Origin: Ktedonobacter sp. SOSP1-85
Lineage (GTDB): Bacteria > Chloroflexota > Ktedonobacteria > Ktedonobacterales > Ktedonobacteraceae
Direction: 5' to 3'
Assembly (NCBI RefSeq): GCF_016587415.1
Contig: NZ_BNJI01000003.1
Span: 1,178,001 to 1,242,000, forward strand
DNA length: 64,000 nt
Numbering within the stretch: position 1 is the stretch's first letter; each line of letters begins with the position of its first letter. Under the pieces are notes generated by a model. It was not told the DNA's origin. It searched no databases and saw nothing but the letters and a program-made list of their open reading frames with translations. Shown in pieces: positions 43,126 through 51,395 of this stretch. Position numbers and translations under genes: made by a program.

Positions 43126-44001
43126 ATGCATAAACGTCAATTTCTCAAAGTAGCTGGCGGGACTGTCGCTGGCACTGTCCTTCTCGGGACGGGCACCTCC
43201 TTCTACAGCACGCATATTGAACCAGCAAATATAGATTGTACTCAACTCTCACTCCGCTTACCACGCCTATCTCCCGCCTTCCATGGCTATCGCATTGCTC
43301 AGCTCAGCGACATTCACATCGACGATACCTGGATGGATTTTAAGCGTCTGAGCGATATCGTCAAACAGGTGAACGCGCAACATCCTGATCTGATAGTGAT
43401 CACTGGCGATTTTGTCACGCGCTACTATCCCTGGGCGGCGCGTCCCCTGGCGGCTTTAGGAGACCTCCATGCCCGTGACGGCGTCTTCTCCATCTATGGC
43501 AACCATGATGCCTGGAGTGGCACAGACTGGCTTGGCGCTCTCATCAAACCGCTTGGCATCAACGATCTCACCAACGAGTTTCACACTATCAAGCGCGAGA
43601 ATGGCGCGATGCTGCATATCGTTGGCATCGAGGATCTCTGGCCAGATCCCTCATACATCAACTCGGTCTGGGAGTACAGCGATACCATCGCAGGCCTGGT
43701 CAAGCGCCTTCCTTCGGAAGGGTCCGCCATCCTACTCGCGCATGAGCCGGACTTTGCCGATGTCGCCACGAAAACGGAACGCTTCGATCTCCAGCTCTCC
43801 GGCCATACCCATGGTGGGCAGGTGCGTATTCCTCTTGTCGGCACTCCCAGAACGCCGCCCCTGGGACACAAGTACGTCTCCGGTCTCTACTCGGTTGGCT
43901 CCATGCTCCAGTACACCAATCGCGGCCTGGGCATGGTCAAGCCCCAGGTACGCTTCGACTGCCGCCCCGAGATCACAATCATCGAGTGCCAGGCCTTGTA
44001 G
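43126..44001 (+). CDS. Metallophosphoesterase, exported
   Basis: A 291-residue calcineurin-like phosphoesterase. Metal motifs are LSDIHIDD, GDFV, GNHD, and late HEPD and GHTHGG. The N-terminus HKRQFLKVAGGTVAGTVLLGTG looks like a Tat-type signal with a Lys-Arg pair in place of Arg-Arg, so it probably acts outside the membrane. Similar proteins hydrolyse phosphodiesters or UDP-linked lipids; the substrate is unknown. No clear ribosome site precedes the ATG at 43126. Its stop is only 4 nt from the stop of the convergent gene, with no palindrome between them. Confidence 0.88.
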   Translation: MHKRQFLKVAGGTVAGTVLLGTGTSFYSTHIEPANIDCTQLSLRLPRLSPAFHGYRIAQLSDIHIDDTWMDFKRLSDIVKQVNAQHPDLIVITGDFVTRYYPWAARPLAALGDLHARDGVFSIYGNHDAWSGTDWLGALIKPLGINDLTNEFHTIKRENGAMLHIVGIEDLWPDPSYINSVWEYSDTIAGLVKRLPSEGSAILLAHEPDFADVATKTERFDLQLSGHTHGGQVRIPLVGTPRTPPLGHKYVSGLYSVGSMLQYTNRGLGMVKPQVRFDCRPEITIIECQAL

Positions 44002-44005
44002 CGAT

Positions 44006-44842
44006 TTAGGAGAAAAGCGTCTTGAACTCCGTGCCTGAGAGAGCCTCCGCATGCAGGCTCTCATAGGTGCCATGCTCAAGCAACTCACGAGCAATTGTGC
44101 GCATATGCCCGAGTATTGAAAGCATCAACCTTCCGGCAAGGCTGACGCGGGCAACTCCGAGTTGCGCAAGCACTGGAAGTGGGAGGTCAGGAGAGCTACC
44201 AAGAATGTTGATGGGCCCATCGATGGCCCCGACAAGATCAGCAATCGTGGAGCGCTCAAGAAAGCCAATAGGATAGACACAATCGGCACCCGCTTGCAGA
44301 TAGGCATTAGCTCTCTGAACGGCATGCTCAAAGCGGCTCTCTGGCTCACCAATAGCGAGTAAGAACACATCGACACGCGCATTGATGACGAAGGGCACGC
44401 CCAGTGAGTTCGCTAATTCACGCAGTGCCTGTATCAATTCAACCTGGTAGGTAATATCGGCCAGCGTGTTTTCCTGGTGCTTGAGCGAATCTTCGATATT
44501 GATACCTACAACGCCAGTCTCAATCACCGCTTTGACGGTTTGCAGTACCTCGTCAATGGAGTTTCCATACCCCGCCTCGATATCCGCTGTAACTGGGCAA
44601 TCGACCACACGTGTGATCCGCGCAAGCGCTTCTATCAGCATGCCTCGGCTAATGTGCTGACCATCACTATAGCCCAGGGCAGTGGCAACTCCAGAGCTAG
44701 TGGTGGCAATAGCAGGGAAACCTGCCTGCTCGATAATTCGCGCACTCGCAGCATCCCAGACGTTTGGCAAGACCAGCAAAGGCGCATCGTGATGCAACTG
44801 GCGAAATTGCGTCGCTCTCTCTTGTTGTTTCTGATAATTCAT
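44006..44842 (-). CDS. PEP mutase/isocitrate lyase family protein
   Basis: A 278-residue TIM-barrel enzyme of the ICL/PEPM superfamily. GGGAG eight bases before ATG 44842 supports this start over 44896. Motifs are LPNVWDAASARIIEQAGFPAIATTSSGVA, CPVTADIEAGYG (Mg-binding) and INIEDSLKH. The KKCGH active-site motif of true isocitrate lyase is absent, so it is more likely a PEP mutase, carboxyphosphonoenolpyruvate or oxaloacetate-type lyase of the small family. No phosphonate gene lies nearby. Confidence 0.85.
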   Translation of the reverse strand: MNYQKQQERATQFRQLHHDAPLLVLPNVWDAASARIIEQAGFPAIATTSSGVATALGYSDGQHISRGMLIEALARITRVVDCPVTADIEAGYGNSIDEVLQTVKAVIETGVVGINIEDSLKHQENTLADITYQVELIQALRELANSLGVPFVINARVDVFLLAIGEPESRFEHAVQRANAYLQAGADCVYPIGFLERSTIADLVGAIDGPINILGSSPDLPLPVLAQLGVARVSLAGRLMLSILGHMRTIARELLEHGTYESLHAEALSGTEFKTLFS

Positions 44843-45061
44843 AGATAGAACTCCCTCTATGCTATCGCACAATATTACAGGCTCTTTTCTCATCACTGTA
44901 GAGTAATATTGGCCTTAATACAAGGGCCGATTTTCATCATACTTATAGGGCCATTATTATGTGAAGCGGCTCCTGCCTCTGCATCTGTTCAATTACGACC
45001 GTTTTAGTTTTCGCATGAAGCACTGATGTGATAATATGGAAGACAATAAATATTCTTCCTC

Positions 45062-45098
45062 AGAAACGCAGGGAAGCCACATCATACCTTGCGTTTCT
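45062..45098. promoter_or_regulatory. Hairpin upstream of the membrane protein gene
   Basis: Twelve-bp stem (45062-45073 with 45087-45098, one G-U pair) and a 13-nt loop, about 95 nt before the start of the membrane protein at 45193. It could be a terminator or leader hairpin. The rest of the 350-nt gap after the ICL-family start shows nothing convincing. Confidence 0.4.
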
Positions 45099-45192
45099 CT
45101 TTACTTTAAGCCGTTCAATTCGACCTCGCACACTTCCTCAATGCTGCGGAAGGGTCATTAGCATATCTCTATCTACAGAAGGGGGATCTCTA

Positions 45193-45738
45193 GTGCAAGA
45201 GGCTGTGATATCGCCGCTTCCCATATGGCAAAACTTTTACGTCATCGTCGGTTCCTCTGCCGCCGCGCTGACTGGACTGATGTTCATAGTCATCACCTTG
45301 ATCGCAGGGCTTCGGGGTAGAAGATCAGGCGAAGCTATCGCGGCATTTAGCACACCAAATGTCGTGCATTTCTGTGCTGCACTCTTTATTGCCGCGACAA
45401 TGACTGCTCCCTGGCAGGTGCTCTGGAACATGAGCTTCCCGCTTGGTCTCGCCGGTGTGGCAGGGATGATATACACCATAATCATCGTACGACGGGCACG
45501 CCGTCAAAACGACTATCAGCCAGTTATGGAAGACTGGATCTTCCATACCATCCTACCGCTCGCCGCGTATACAACACTCTTTGTCGCAGCCATAGTGCTA
45601 CCAACATACCCGGTGCCGACACTGTTCGTCATCGGCGCGATGACGGTCCTGCTCATCTTCATCGGTATCCACAACGCCTGGGACAACATCACCTATATTG
45701 TCCTCACCCAGTTCAACCAATCAGAAGAAGAGAAGTAG
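45193..45738 (+). CDS. Multi-pass membrane protein, unknown function
   Basis: A 181-residue protein with five hydrophobic segments (FYVIVGSSAAALTGLMFIVITL, VVHFCAALFIAATMTAPW, LGLAGVAGMIYTIIIV, LAAYTTLFVAAIVL, FVIGAMTVLLIFIGIHNAW). GTG 45193 has AAGGGGGA six bases upstream and fits a hydrophobic N-terminal start better than 45028. The pattern IWQNFYVIVGSSAAALTGLMFIVI is common in uncharacterised small membrane proteins of soil bacteria. No partner was recognised. Confidence 0.6.
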   Translation: MQEAVISPLPIWQNFYVIVGSSAAALTGLMFIVITLIAGLRGRRSGEAIAAFSTPNVVHFCAALFIAATMTAPWQVLWNMSFPLGLAGVAGMIYTIIIVRRARRQNDYQPVMEDWIFHTILPLAAYTTLFVAAIVLPTYPVPTLFVIGAMTVLLIFIGIHNAWDNITYIVLTQFNQSEEEK

Positions 45739-45751
45739 CCACTGCGTGGCT

Positions 45752-45822
45752 CGCATGGATAAGGGGTGTATGGGTGGAAAACGGCTTTGCTGTTTTCCAC
45801 CCATACACCCCTTATCCATGCG
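45752..45822. terminator. 31-bp gene-end palindrome
   Basis: Perfect 31-nt arms (45752-45782 and 45792-45822) and a 9-nt loop, 13 nt after the membrane protein stop and before the sigma-factor operon. No T-tract. Confidence 0.8.
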
Positions 45823-45896
45823 CAAAAGATGCAACCTTTGTGGGGCTTTCTGGTATCTACCCCATAGATGACAATTTCTTTCTGTGAAGGACGGAT

Positions 45897-46520
45897 ATGG
45901 AAGAGAGCGAACAGGAACTACTGGCGCTGTTGGCAAGCGATCTACACGGCAATTTTCTGCGCGTGGTGGAGCATTACCAGCATCGCCTCTATACCTTCGC
46001 CCTACGCCTGACGCGCAGCTTTCAGGATGCGGAAGATATTGTGCAGGAAGCTCTGGTGGGCGCGTATGTCTCTTTGGAGAACTATACTCCCGAGCGTATA
46101 CACGCACTCAAGCTCCAGGCCTGGCTCTATCGCGTGGTCTTTAACGTCTATAGCCACTCCAGGCGCAATACACAGCTCCACCTGGTGCCACTGACGACGC
46201 TTGAGGAGCATCCCGAGCTAGACCCGGCGGACCGCGAGGAGGAACAACCCGAACTGCTCTGCACGACCTGGGAGCAACAACGCGAGCTGGAGGACCTAGT
46301 GGCCCGGCTACCGGAGCGCTATCGTATCGCGATTACCTGCTACTATTTCGAGCAGCTCAGTTATCGCGAGATCGCCGAGCTGCTTGCTCAACCCATGGGA
46401 ACCGTGAAATCAACCATCTCAAGGGGGCTACGCCTCTTGCGCGCCAGCATCGATACCCAAGAACAGGAGAGGGAGGAACAGTCATGGAGCCAGAGAACGC
46501 CCAGACACAAAAATCCGTAA
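45897..46520 (+). CDS. ECF sigma-70 factor
   Basis: A 207-residue sigma factor. Region 2 shows TFALRLTRSFQDAEDIVQEALVGAY, and region 4 shows LEDLVARLPERYRIAITCYYFEQLSYREIAELLAQPMGTVKSTISRGLRLLR. GAAGGA precedes the ATG. The next gene starts inside its 3' end (37-nt overlap), so the two are translated together. No classical zinc-finger anti-sigma follows; the HEAT/membrane protein may take that place. It probably activates its own operon with the ABC exporter. Confidence 0.93.
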   Translation: MEESEQELLALLASDLHGNFLRVVEHYQHRLYTFALRLTRSFQDAEDIVQEALVGAYVSLENYTPERIHALKLQAWLYRVVFNVYSHSRRNTQLHLVPLTTLEEHPELDPADREEEQPELLCTTWEQQRELEDLVARLPERYRIAITCYYFEQLSYREIAELLAQPMGTVKSTISRGLRLLRASIDTQEQEREEQSWSQRTPRHKNP

Positions 46521-47590
46521 GCAAACCAACGACATGGCAGTATGCCGCGCCCCCCTCGCTCCTGACAGGTGTCCAGCAACGCCTGAACCAGCGAGAAGCC
46601 CTGCTTTCTTCCGATGTAACGAAGCGCCCTGGTGAGCAGGAGTTGCTTGAGGCTCTCCGACACCCGGCGTGGGAGATGCGTAGCGCCGCTGCGAAGGCCC
46701 TCGCAAATCATGACACATCCGCCGCTGAGGCCGCGCTTGGCGAGGCTCTGCATGATGAACATCCACTCGTGCGTGTCGCGGTCTTGCGCGCCCTGGCAGC
46801 CTTGCGCCCAAACTCTTCGCTTGTGTATGAGTACATTATCCAGGCGCTTCGGGATGACAACGATGAAGTACGCGAGATAGCGCTCGTCCTACTCAATAAG
46901 CAACCACCCGTAGAAAAGCTACCAGCGGTCTCACCACTGCGGCTCTTCTCCCAGCCCTGGCGCTACGCCTGGGGCCTCTTGTGGGCACAAATTCGCGTTC
47001 TTCCCAGGAGTATCTGGGCGAGTTCGGCAACAGTCCTGTTTATGATCCTGGCTTTGCTCCTGTTACGAGGCAATATGGTGCTTATTCAGGACCATGTAAC
47101 GCGCGACCTGCTGGCGATCAGCATTACTGCCGCCTCTGTAATCAATATGGCCTATGTCTATGGGCGCGCGCACGATCCAGGCCTGGAGTTCGCCCTGGCG
47201 ACCCCCACTTCGCCACGCCTGATCCTGCTCTGCCGCATGCTGCTGGTAACAGGCTATAATCTCGCCCTGGCTGTGGCCTTCTCGGCGCTGCTCGTCCTGC
47301 TCAACGGCGGTACGCTCTGGAGCATCGTTCAGCTCTGGCTTGGTCCCCTGCTACTGCTGTCGGCGGCCAGCCTGGCCATCTCGATGTTGCTAGGCTCCCT
47401 GGTGGCTATTATGGCCACCCTGGCCTTTGAGCTGACCCAGATGCTCACAGTACAAATTCATGAGGGCATCCCCCATTTACATATGGCGCTCTCAGATCTC
47501 TGGCAAACTCAGCCTGCTGTGCTCCTGATAGCGACCCTGTTACTCATCTTTGTCTTGCTCTATACACCCAAGAATATGCGTTTCGTCTGA
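46484..47590 (+). CDS. HEAT-repeat plus ABC-2-like membrane protein
   Basis: A 368-residue protein. The first 145 residues are cytoplasmic and contain HEAT-type repeats (LLEALRHPAWEMRSAAAKALANH, LGEALHDEHPLVRVAVLRALAAL, IIQALRDDNDEVREIALVLLNK). The rest has about six helices (WASSATVLFMILALLL, LLAISITAASVINMAY, LALAVAFSALLVLL and others), like an ABC-2 permease. It overlaps the sigma-factor gene by 37 nt and has GGAGG upstream. The domain combination and position suggest it is the membrane partner, possibly anti-sigma, of the sigma factor. That role is inference. Confidence 0.8.
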   Translation: MEPENAQTQKSVSKPTTWQYAAPPSLLTGVQQRLNQREALLSSDVTKRPGEQELLEALRHPAWEMRSAAAKALANHDTSAAEAALGEALHDEHPLVRVAVLRALAALRPNSSLVYEYIIQALRDDNDEVREIALVLLNKQPPVEKLPAVSPLRLFSQPWRYAWGLLWAQIRVLPRSIWASSATVLFMILALLLLRGNMVLIQDHVTRDLLAISITAASVINMAYVYGRAHDPGLEFALATPTSPRLILLCRMLLVTGYNLALAVAFSALLVLLNGGTLWSIVQLWLGPLLLLSAASLAISMLLGSLVAIMATLAFELTQMLTVQIHEGIPHLHMALSDLWQTQPAVLLIATLLLIFVLLYTPKNMRFV

Positions 47591-47606
47591 TCTCTTCAAT
47601 GGTTTT

Positions 47607-47700
47607 GTAGGGTCCATGCTTGCATGGACTCTCCTGCCCCAGGACAGCACCCCGTGGGGGAAATCGCTTTGCTCAGAGTTCATGCAAGCATGGACCCTAC
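47607..47700. repeat. Family B inverted repeat inside the operon
   Basis: Perfect 20-nt arms (47607-47626 and 47681-47700), GTAGGGTCCATGCTTGCATG and its complement, around 54 nt. It lies within the 148-nt gap between two genes of the same operon. The core GTAGGGTCCA is shared with 17269-17296 and 50374-50396. Confidence 0.85.
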
Positions 47701-47738
47701 AGACTTTAATTCAACTATATATGGAAATGGAGTTCCCG

Positions 47739-48476
47739 ATGTCTCTTGATCGACTGCGCTATGAACTGAAACTGATGGGAGGGAAGGTTACGCTCACTCC
47801 CATTGTGAGCATGCTCAGCTTTGGCCTGCTCTCGCTGCTACTCGTCTACCTGCGCAATAATAGCGTCCTCCCGCGCTTCCTGATGGGTGGGCTGGAGATG
47901 ATTCTGCCGCTAGCGGCGGGCATTATTACGGTAATGCTCACCAGCTATGACCAGGCTATTGAGATCCAGCTTACGGTGCCTCGCCTCTACCATCTGACGG
48001 TACTGCGTCGCCTGCTGCTACTGCTCGGCTGGTGCATACTGGTCGAGCTGTTTACCAGTTTGATTATCGCTATGGCCAATCTCAGCTTGCTCCATCTCGA
48101 CCTGGGCAGTTGGCCGCTGGTGTTCAGCTTCCTCCTGGCGCAACTGGGTTGGATCGCGCCGCTGGCCTGGTTCGTCTGTGCGGGCTTCTGCCTGGGCGCG
48201 CTCCTGCGCAATTGGGTCGCGGGCACAACTGTCCTCAGTGCCATCTGGCTTCTGGAGATCCTCTTCAAGGACTATCTGAAGGCGACAGACTGGCTGCACT
48301 CGATCTTCTTCTTCGCGACGACGCTTACTCCCATTCAACTGGTGACTTCAAACACGTTTGGAGCCTGGCTGACTGCGCGCTGGCAGATGTGCGCCATCGC
48401 GGCGGCACTCCTCTTCATCGGCTGGCTACTCACGCATAATACTGAAGCCGTGTTGAAAAGTTCTAGTGAGGCATAA
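47739..48476 (+). CDS. ABC-2 type membrane protein
   Basis: A 245-residue membrane protein with about six helices. ATG 47739 has TGGAG seven bases upstream and begins MSLDRLRYELKLMGG; the frame upstream crosses the family B repeat and is unlikely to be coding. The helices FGLLSLLLVYL, MILPLAAGIITVML, LLLLLGWCILVELFTSLII, ALLFIGWLL and others match an ABC-2-type export subunit. It ends 4 nt before the next membrane protein gene, and the ATPase gene follows. Confidence 0.75.
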   Translation: MSLDRLRYELKLMGGKVTLTPIVSMLSFGLLSLLLVYLRNNSVLPRFLMGGLEMILPLAAGIITVMLTSYDQAIEIQLTVPRLYHLTVLRRLLLLLGWCILVELFTSLIIAMANLSLLHLDLGSWPLVFSFLLAQLGWIAPLAWFVCAGFCLGALLRNWVAGTTVLSAIWLLEILFKDYLKATDWLHSIFFFATTLTPIQLVTSNTFGAWLTARWQMCAIAAALLFIGWLLTHNTEAVLKSSSEA

Positions 48477-48480
48477 AACT

Positions 48481-49272
48481 ATGAAACAGCTCGCAAGCTT
48501 CCTGGGTGCGTTCAGCTACGAGTTCCGCATGCAGATTCGTCGACCAGCGCTCTGGATTACGATGACGATTATTGTCTTCCTCATCCTCGCCTCGACGGGT
48601 CGTAGCACATTTCTCGTTTCCTATGCGCAACATGTCAATAAGCAGTCTTCGACCTCGACACTGGTGGTATGGATGGACTTTCTCAGTATCCTGCTCCCCA
48701 TTGGTATCGGGCTGATGATGGCAGATCGTCTCTACCGTGACCGCAAGACGCAGGTGGAAGAACTCTTTACCTCTCTACCTAATGCGCTGTCTTCGCGCCT
48801 GCTTGGTAAATACCTGGGCGGCCTGGGAGCCGCCTCACTCCCTTTGTTCACCATCTATATGCTTGGCGTTCTCTATATCCTGTTTCAAACCGGTGATTGG
48901 CTGGTACTTCCCCAGGCGGTGGCCGTCTTCGCCCTGGTCAGCCTGCCGGGTTTGCTCTTCATTAGCGCGTTCTCGCTGGCCTGCCCACGTGTCATGTGGG
49001 TGCCGCTCTACCAGTTTCTCTTCGTTGGCTACTGGTTCTGGGGCAATCTCTTGCACAATCCCCAGATCCCCTCCCTGAGCTATACCCTGCTCACACCCAT
49101 AGGCGATAATCTTAGCCGCGCCTTCTTTCCCGGTCGCGATCAGCTCTTCATTTCATCCAACCCCACGCCTCTAGTAAATGGCTTTATAAGCCTGGGTCTG
49201 CTTGTGGGCCTCGCGGCCCTGGTCTTAATCGTCCTTGTAGCGCTTATGAAGTGGCAACAGGCACAGCAATAG
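48481..49272 (+). CDS. ABC-2 type membrane protein
   Basis: A 263-residue membrane protein with about six helices. It opens LASFLGAFSYEFRMQIRRPALWITM, then has WMDFLSILLPIGIGLMMADRLYRDRKTQVEELFTSLP, a pattern usual in ABC-2 and membrane-embedded export subunits. ATG 48481 has GAGG upstream and is preferred over GTG 48466. It lies between a related membrane protein and the ATPase gene, 19 nt before the latter, and all three probably assemble into one transporter. Confidence 0.75.
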   Translation: MKQLASFLGAFSYEFRMQIRRPALWITMTIIVFLILASTGRSTFLVSYAQHVNKQSSTSTLVVWMDFLSILLPIGIGLMMADRLYRDRKTQVEELFTSLPNALSSRLLGKYLGGLGAASLPLFTIYMLGVLYILFQTGDWLVLPQAVAVFALVSLPGLLFISAFSLACPRVMWVPLYQFLFVGYWFWGNLLHNPQIPSLSYTLLTPIGDNLSRAFFPGRDQLFISSNPTPLVNGFISLGLLVGLAALVLIVLVALMKWQQAQQ

Positions 49273-49291
49273 TTTAAGGAGAATAATTATC

Positions 49292-50182
49292 ATGCAGATA
49301 GAAATTCAGCATCTAACCAAAGTCTATCGCGGAGGCGTACATGCCCTTCAGGATCTAAACCTGACTATCCCCAGCGGGATGTTTGGCCTACTTGGTCCCA
49401 ATGGCGCGGGCAAGACTACGCTTATGCGCATCCTGGCGGGCATTCTGCCAGCGACAGAGGGCTCAATTCGCGTCGGTAGCTATGATGGTACCACTGAACG
49501 TGGACGTACAGCCGTCAAGCGCGTCCTGGGCTACCTACCCCAGGACCTGGGGATGTATCCCGATCTCTCGGCCTATGAGTTCCTGGACTACATCGGCATC
49601 CTCAAGGGCCTCGACGAGCGCAAGCAACGCCAGCAACGCGTCAACGAGCTACTGGAAACCGTGGCGCTCAGTGATGTCGCTCGCCGCAAGCTCAAGACCT
49701 TCTCCGGTGGCATGAAACGCCGCGTGGGCATCGCCCAGGCCCTGCTCAATGATCCCCAGCTTCTCATCGTCGACGAGCCAACGGCGGGCCTCGATCCTGA
49801 AGAGCGCATCCGCTTCCGCAACCTGCTCTCAGACCTGGCGGGCGAGCGCACCGTGCTCCTCTCCACACATATCATCGAGGATATCGCCCAGACCTGCCAG
49901 CAACTGGCCCTGATGAAGAACGGGCGCGTTCTCTTCCAGGGCACAATCATGAGCATGCTCGAGGAGACACATGGCAAGGTCTGGCAAGTCACCACCCCAG
50001 GCCAGAAGCCCGAGGGCAACTTTACCGTTGTCTCGACCCTCAACATGGGCAACAGCGTCCAGTACCGCATTGTGGGCGAGAAGCCCTCCAGTTCCGACGT
50101 CATAGCCCTCGATCCCAGCCTGGAAGACAGCTACGTCTGGTTTATGCGCGACTCCCGACGCACGCCTGTTCCCGCCAGGTAA
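49292..50182 (+). CDS. ABC-2 type exporter ATPase
   Basis: A 296-residue ATPase of the CcmA-like group. Walker A is GPNGAGKTT, the Q-loop is YLPQDLGMYPDLSAYEFLDYI, the signature is TFSGGMKRR, Walker B is LLIVDEPTAGLDP, and the H-loop is LSTHI. It has AAGGAG upstream and follows the second membrane protein by 19 nt. It is the last gene of the sigma-factor operon, and a 28-bp palindrome follows 11 nt after its stop. Confidence 0.92.
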   Translation: MQIEIQHLTKVYRGGVHALQDLNLTIPSGMFGLLGPNGAGKTTLMRILAGILPATEGSIRVGSYDGTTERGRTAVKRVLGYLPQDLGMYPDLSAYEFLDYIGILKGLDERKQRQQRVNELLETVALSDVARRKLKTFSGGMKRRVGIAQALLNDPQLLIVDEPTAGLDPEERIRFRNLLSDLAGERTVLLSTHIIEDIAQTCQQLALMKNGRVLFQGTIMSMLEETHGKVWQVTTPGQKPEGNFTVVSTLNMGNSVQYRIVGEKPSSSDVIALDPSLEDSYVWFMRDSRRTPVPAR

Positions 50183-50193
50183 ACACTTGTTAC

Positions 50194-50256
50194 TATGGTG
50201 ATGAGATGTGCTTTCGGGTTGCTGCAAACAACCCGGAAGCACATCTCATCACCATA
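50194..50256. terminator. Gene-end palindrome
   Basis: Arms of 28 nt (50194-50221 and 50229-50256) with one mismatch and a 7-nt loop, starting 11 nt after the ATPase stop. It closes the sigma/ABC operon. Confidence 0.75.
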
Positions 50257-50355
50257 TAATTTCTGTAGCTTGCTTCACAGCTCTTGTCTATGCTTGCCTG
50301 CTATAATCTGATCAACCACAATGACACTATAAACATGTGAAGGGGAATATTTGCA

Positions 50356-51315
50356 TTGGCAAAAGAGAGAGAAGTCCAAGCAAGCTTGGACCCTACCATA
50401 AACACGACAGCGAAAAGGGCGCGCAAGCCCTTTTCTATCTTCAAGATTCTGCTTGGTCTCTGCCTTGTTGTGTTATTTCTGGCCTGGGCGATTATCCCTG
50501 CCATCCGGGGCTATTCGCTTGTAGAGAATAAGCGTCACTTTGTGCCCCAGGCCACCTCAGCCGGTGTTCCGGTACAGGATGTCCAGTTTCAGGCCGTAGA
50601 TGGGGTGCGCCTCTCGGGCTGGCTGGCCCTGGCCTCGCCCAAGGCGCCCACGATCATCCTTGTGCATGGCTTTAAGGAGAATCGCATGGGCATGCTGCCC
50701 AATGCACGCTTCCTCTACCAGGCTGGCTATAATGTCCTGCTCTATGATAGCCGGGGCTGTGGCGCGAGCGATGGCTGGGAGATTACCCTGGGCGCACGCG
50801 AGCCAGATGATGTATTGGGAGCTGTGCGCTACCTCAAAGGGCGCTCGGACCTGCTGAACAAGCATTTTGGCCTGATGGGGAATTCGCTTGGCGCGGGAAT
50901 TGTCCTACTGGCGGCGGCCCGCGAGCCAGCGATCCTGGCGACGGTGGCTGATAGCTCCTGGATCGATGAACATGCCCAGCTAGACCGTATGTATGATGTC
51001 CCGATCGGACGCCTGACGCTGCCTCTCCTGCCCTACGAGCCAGCTCTCGTCGACCAGCTTATAGGCGCAAAGTTGGCCGATACACGCCCCCTGGCGGTCA
51101 TCAATCAGATCGCGCCCCGGGCCGTCTTTCTTATTCATTCCGCCGACGACCAGAATGCGACCACGCCTCCCTCGGGCGAGCACCAGCTCTTCGCGGCAGC
51201 CGGGGAGCCAAAACAAGAGTGGATCGCGCCCAGCGGTGGCCACACAGGCGCACTCAAGGCCCATCCCCAGGAATACACCCAGCGCGTACTCAGCTACTTC
51301 GCGCACTATCTGTAA
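50356..51315 (+). CDS. Alpha/beta hydrolase, membrane-anchored
   Basis: A 319-residue protein starting at TTG 50356 (with AGGGGAAT upstream). After about 30 hydrophilic residues a helix (ILLGLCLVVLFLAWAIIPAI) anchors it. The hydrolase domain shows ILVHGFKENRMGM, LYDSRGCGAS, the nucleophile elbow MGNSLGAG, HSADDQ and SGGHTGAL (catalytic histidine). Such proteins act on esters or lipids. A family B repeat lies inside the first coding segment and encodes VQASLDPT, which is unusual; a downstream start would remove the helix. Confidence 0.8.
   Translation: MAKEREVQASLDPTINTTAKRARKPFSIFKILLGLCLVVLFLAWAIIPAIRGYSLVENKRHFVPQATSAGVPVQDVQFQAVDGVRLSGWLALASPKAPTIILVHGFKENRMGMLPNARFLYQAGYNVLLYDSRGCGASDGWEITLGAREPDDVLGAVRYLKGRSDLLNKHFGLMGNSLGAGIVLLAAAREPAILATVADSSWIDEHAQLDRMYDVPIGRLTLPLLPYEPALVDQLIGAKLADTRPLAVINQIAPRAVFLIHSADDQNATTPPSGEHQLFAAAGEPKQEWIAPSGGHTGALKAHPQEYTQRVLSYFAHYL
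50374..50396. repeat. Family B repeat inside the hydrolase coding sequence
   Basis: GTCCAAGC (50374-50381), two bases, GCTTGGAC (50384-50391), then CCTAC. This matches the right half of 17269-17296 exactly (GCTTGGACCCTAC). It lies within codons 7-14 of the hydrolase gene. Confidence 0.8.
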
Positions 51316-51348
51316 GGGGCCATCAATAATCGTTTGTGGTAAGGGAAT

Positions 51349-51377
51349 GTGGTGAGCTGGCGGAGCCAGCTCACCAC
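51349..51377. repeat. Family C palindrome
   Basis: Arms of 13 nt (51349-51361 and 51365-51377) around a GGA loop. The core GCTGGCGGAGCCAGC is shared with the palindrome at 56542-56602. It lies between the convergent hydrolase and D,D-carboxypeptidase genes. Confidence 0.8.
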
Positions 51378-51395
51378 TCACTCTTCACTCATCTT

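Noticed and set aside
45028..45192. Longer start for the membrane protein at 45193
   Set aside because: The extension is hydrophilic, crosses a hairpin and lacks a ribosome site, while GTG 45193 has one.
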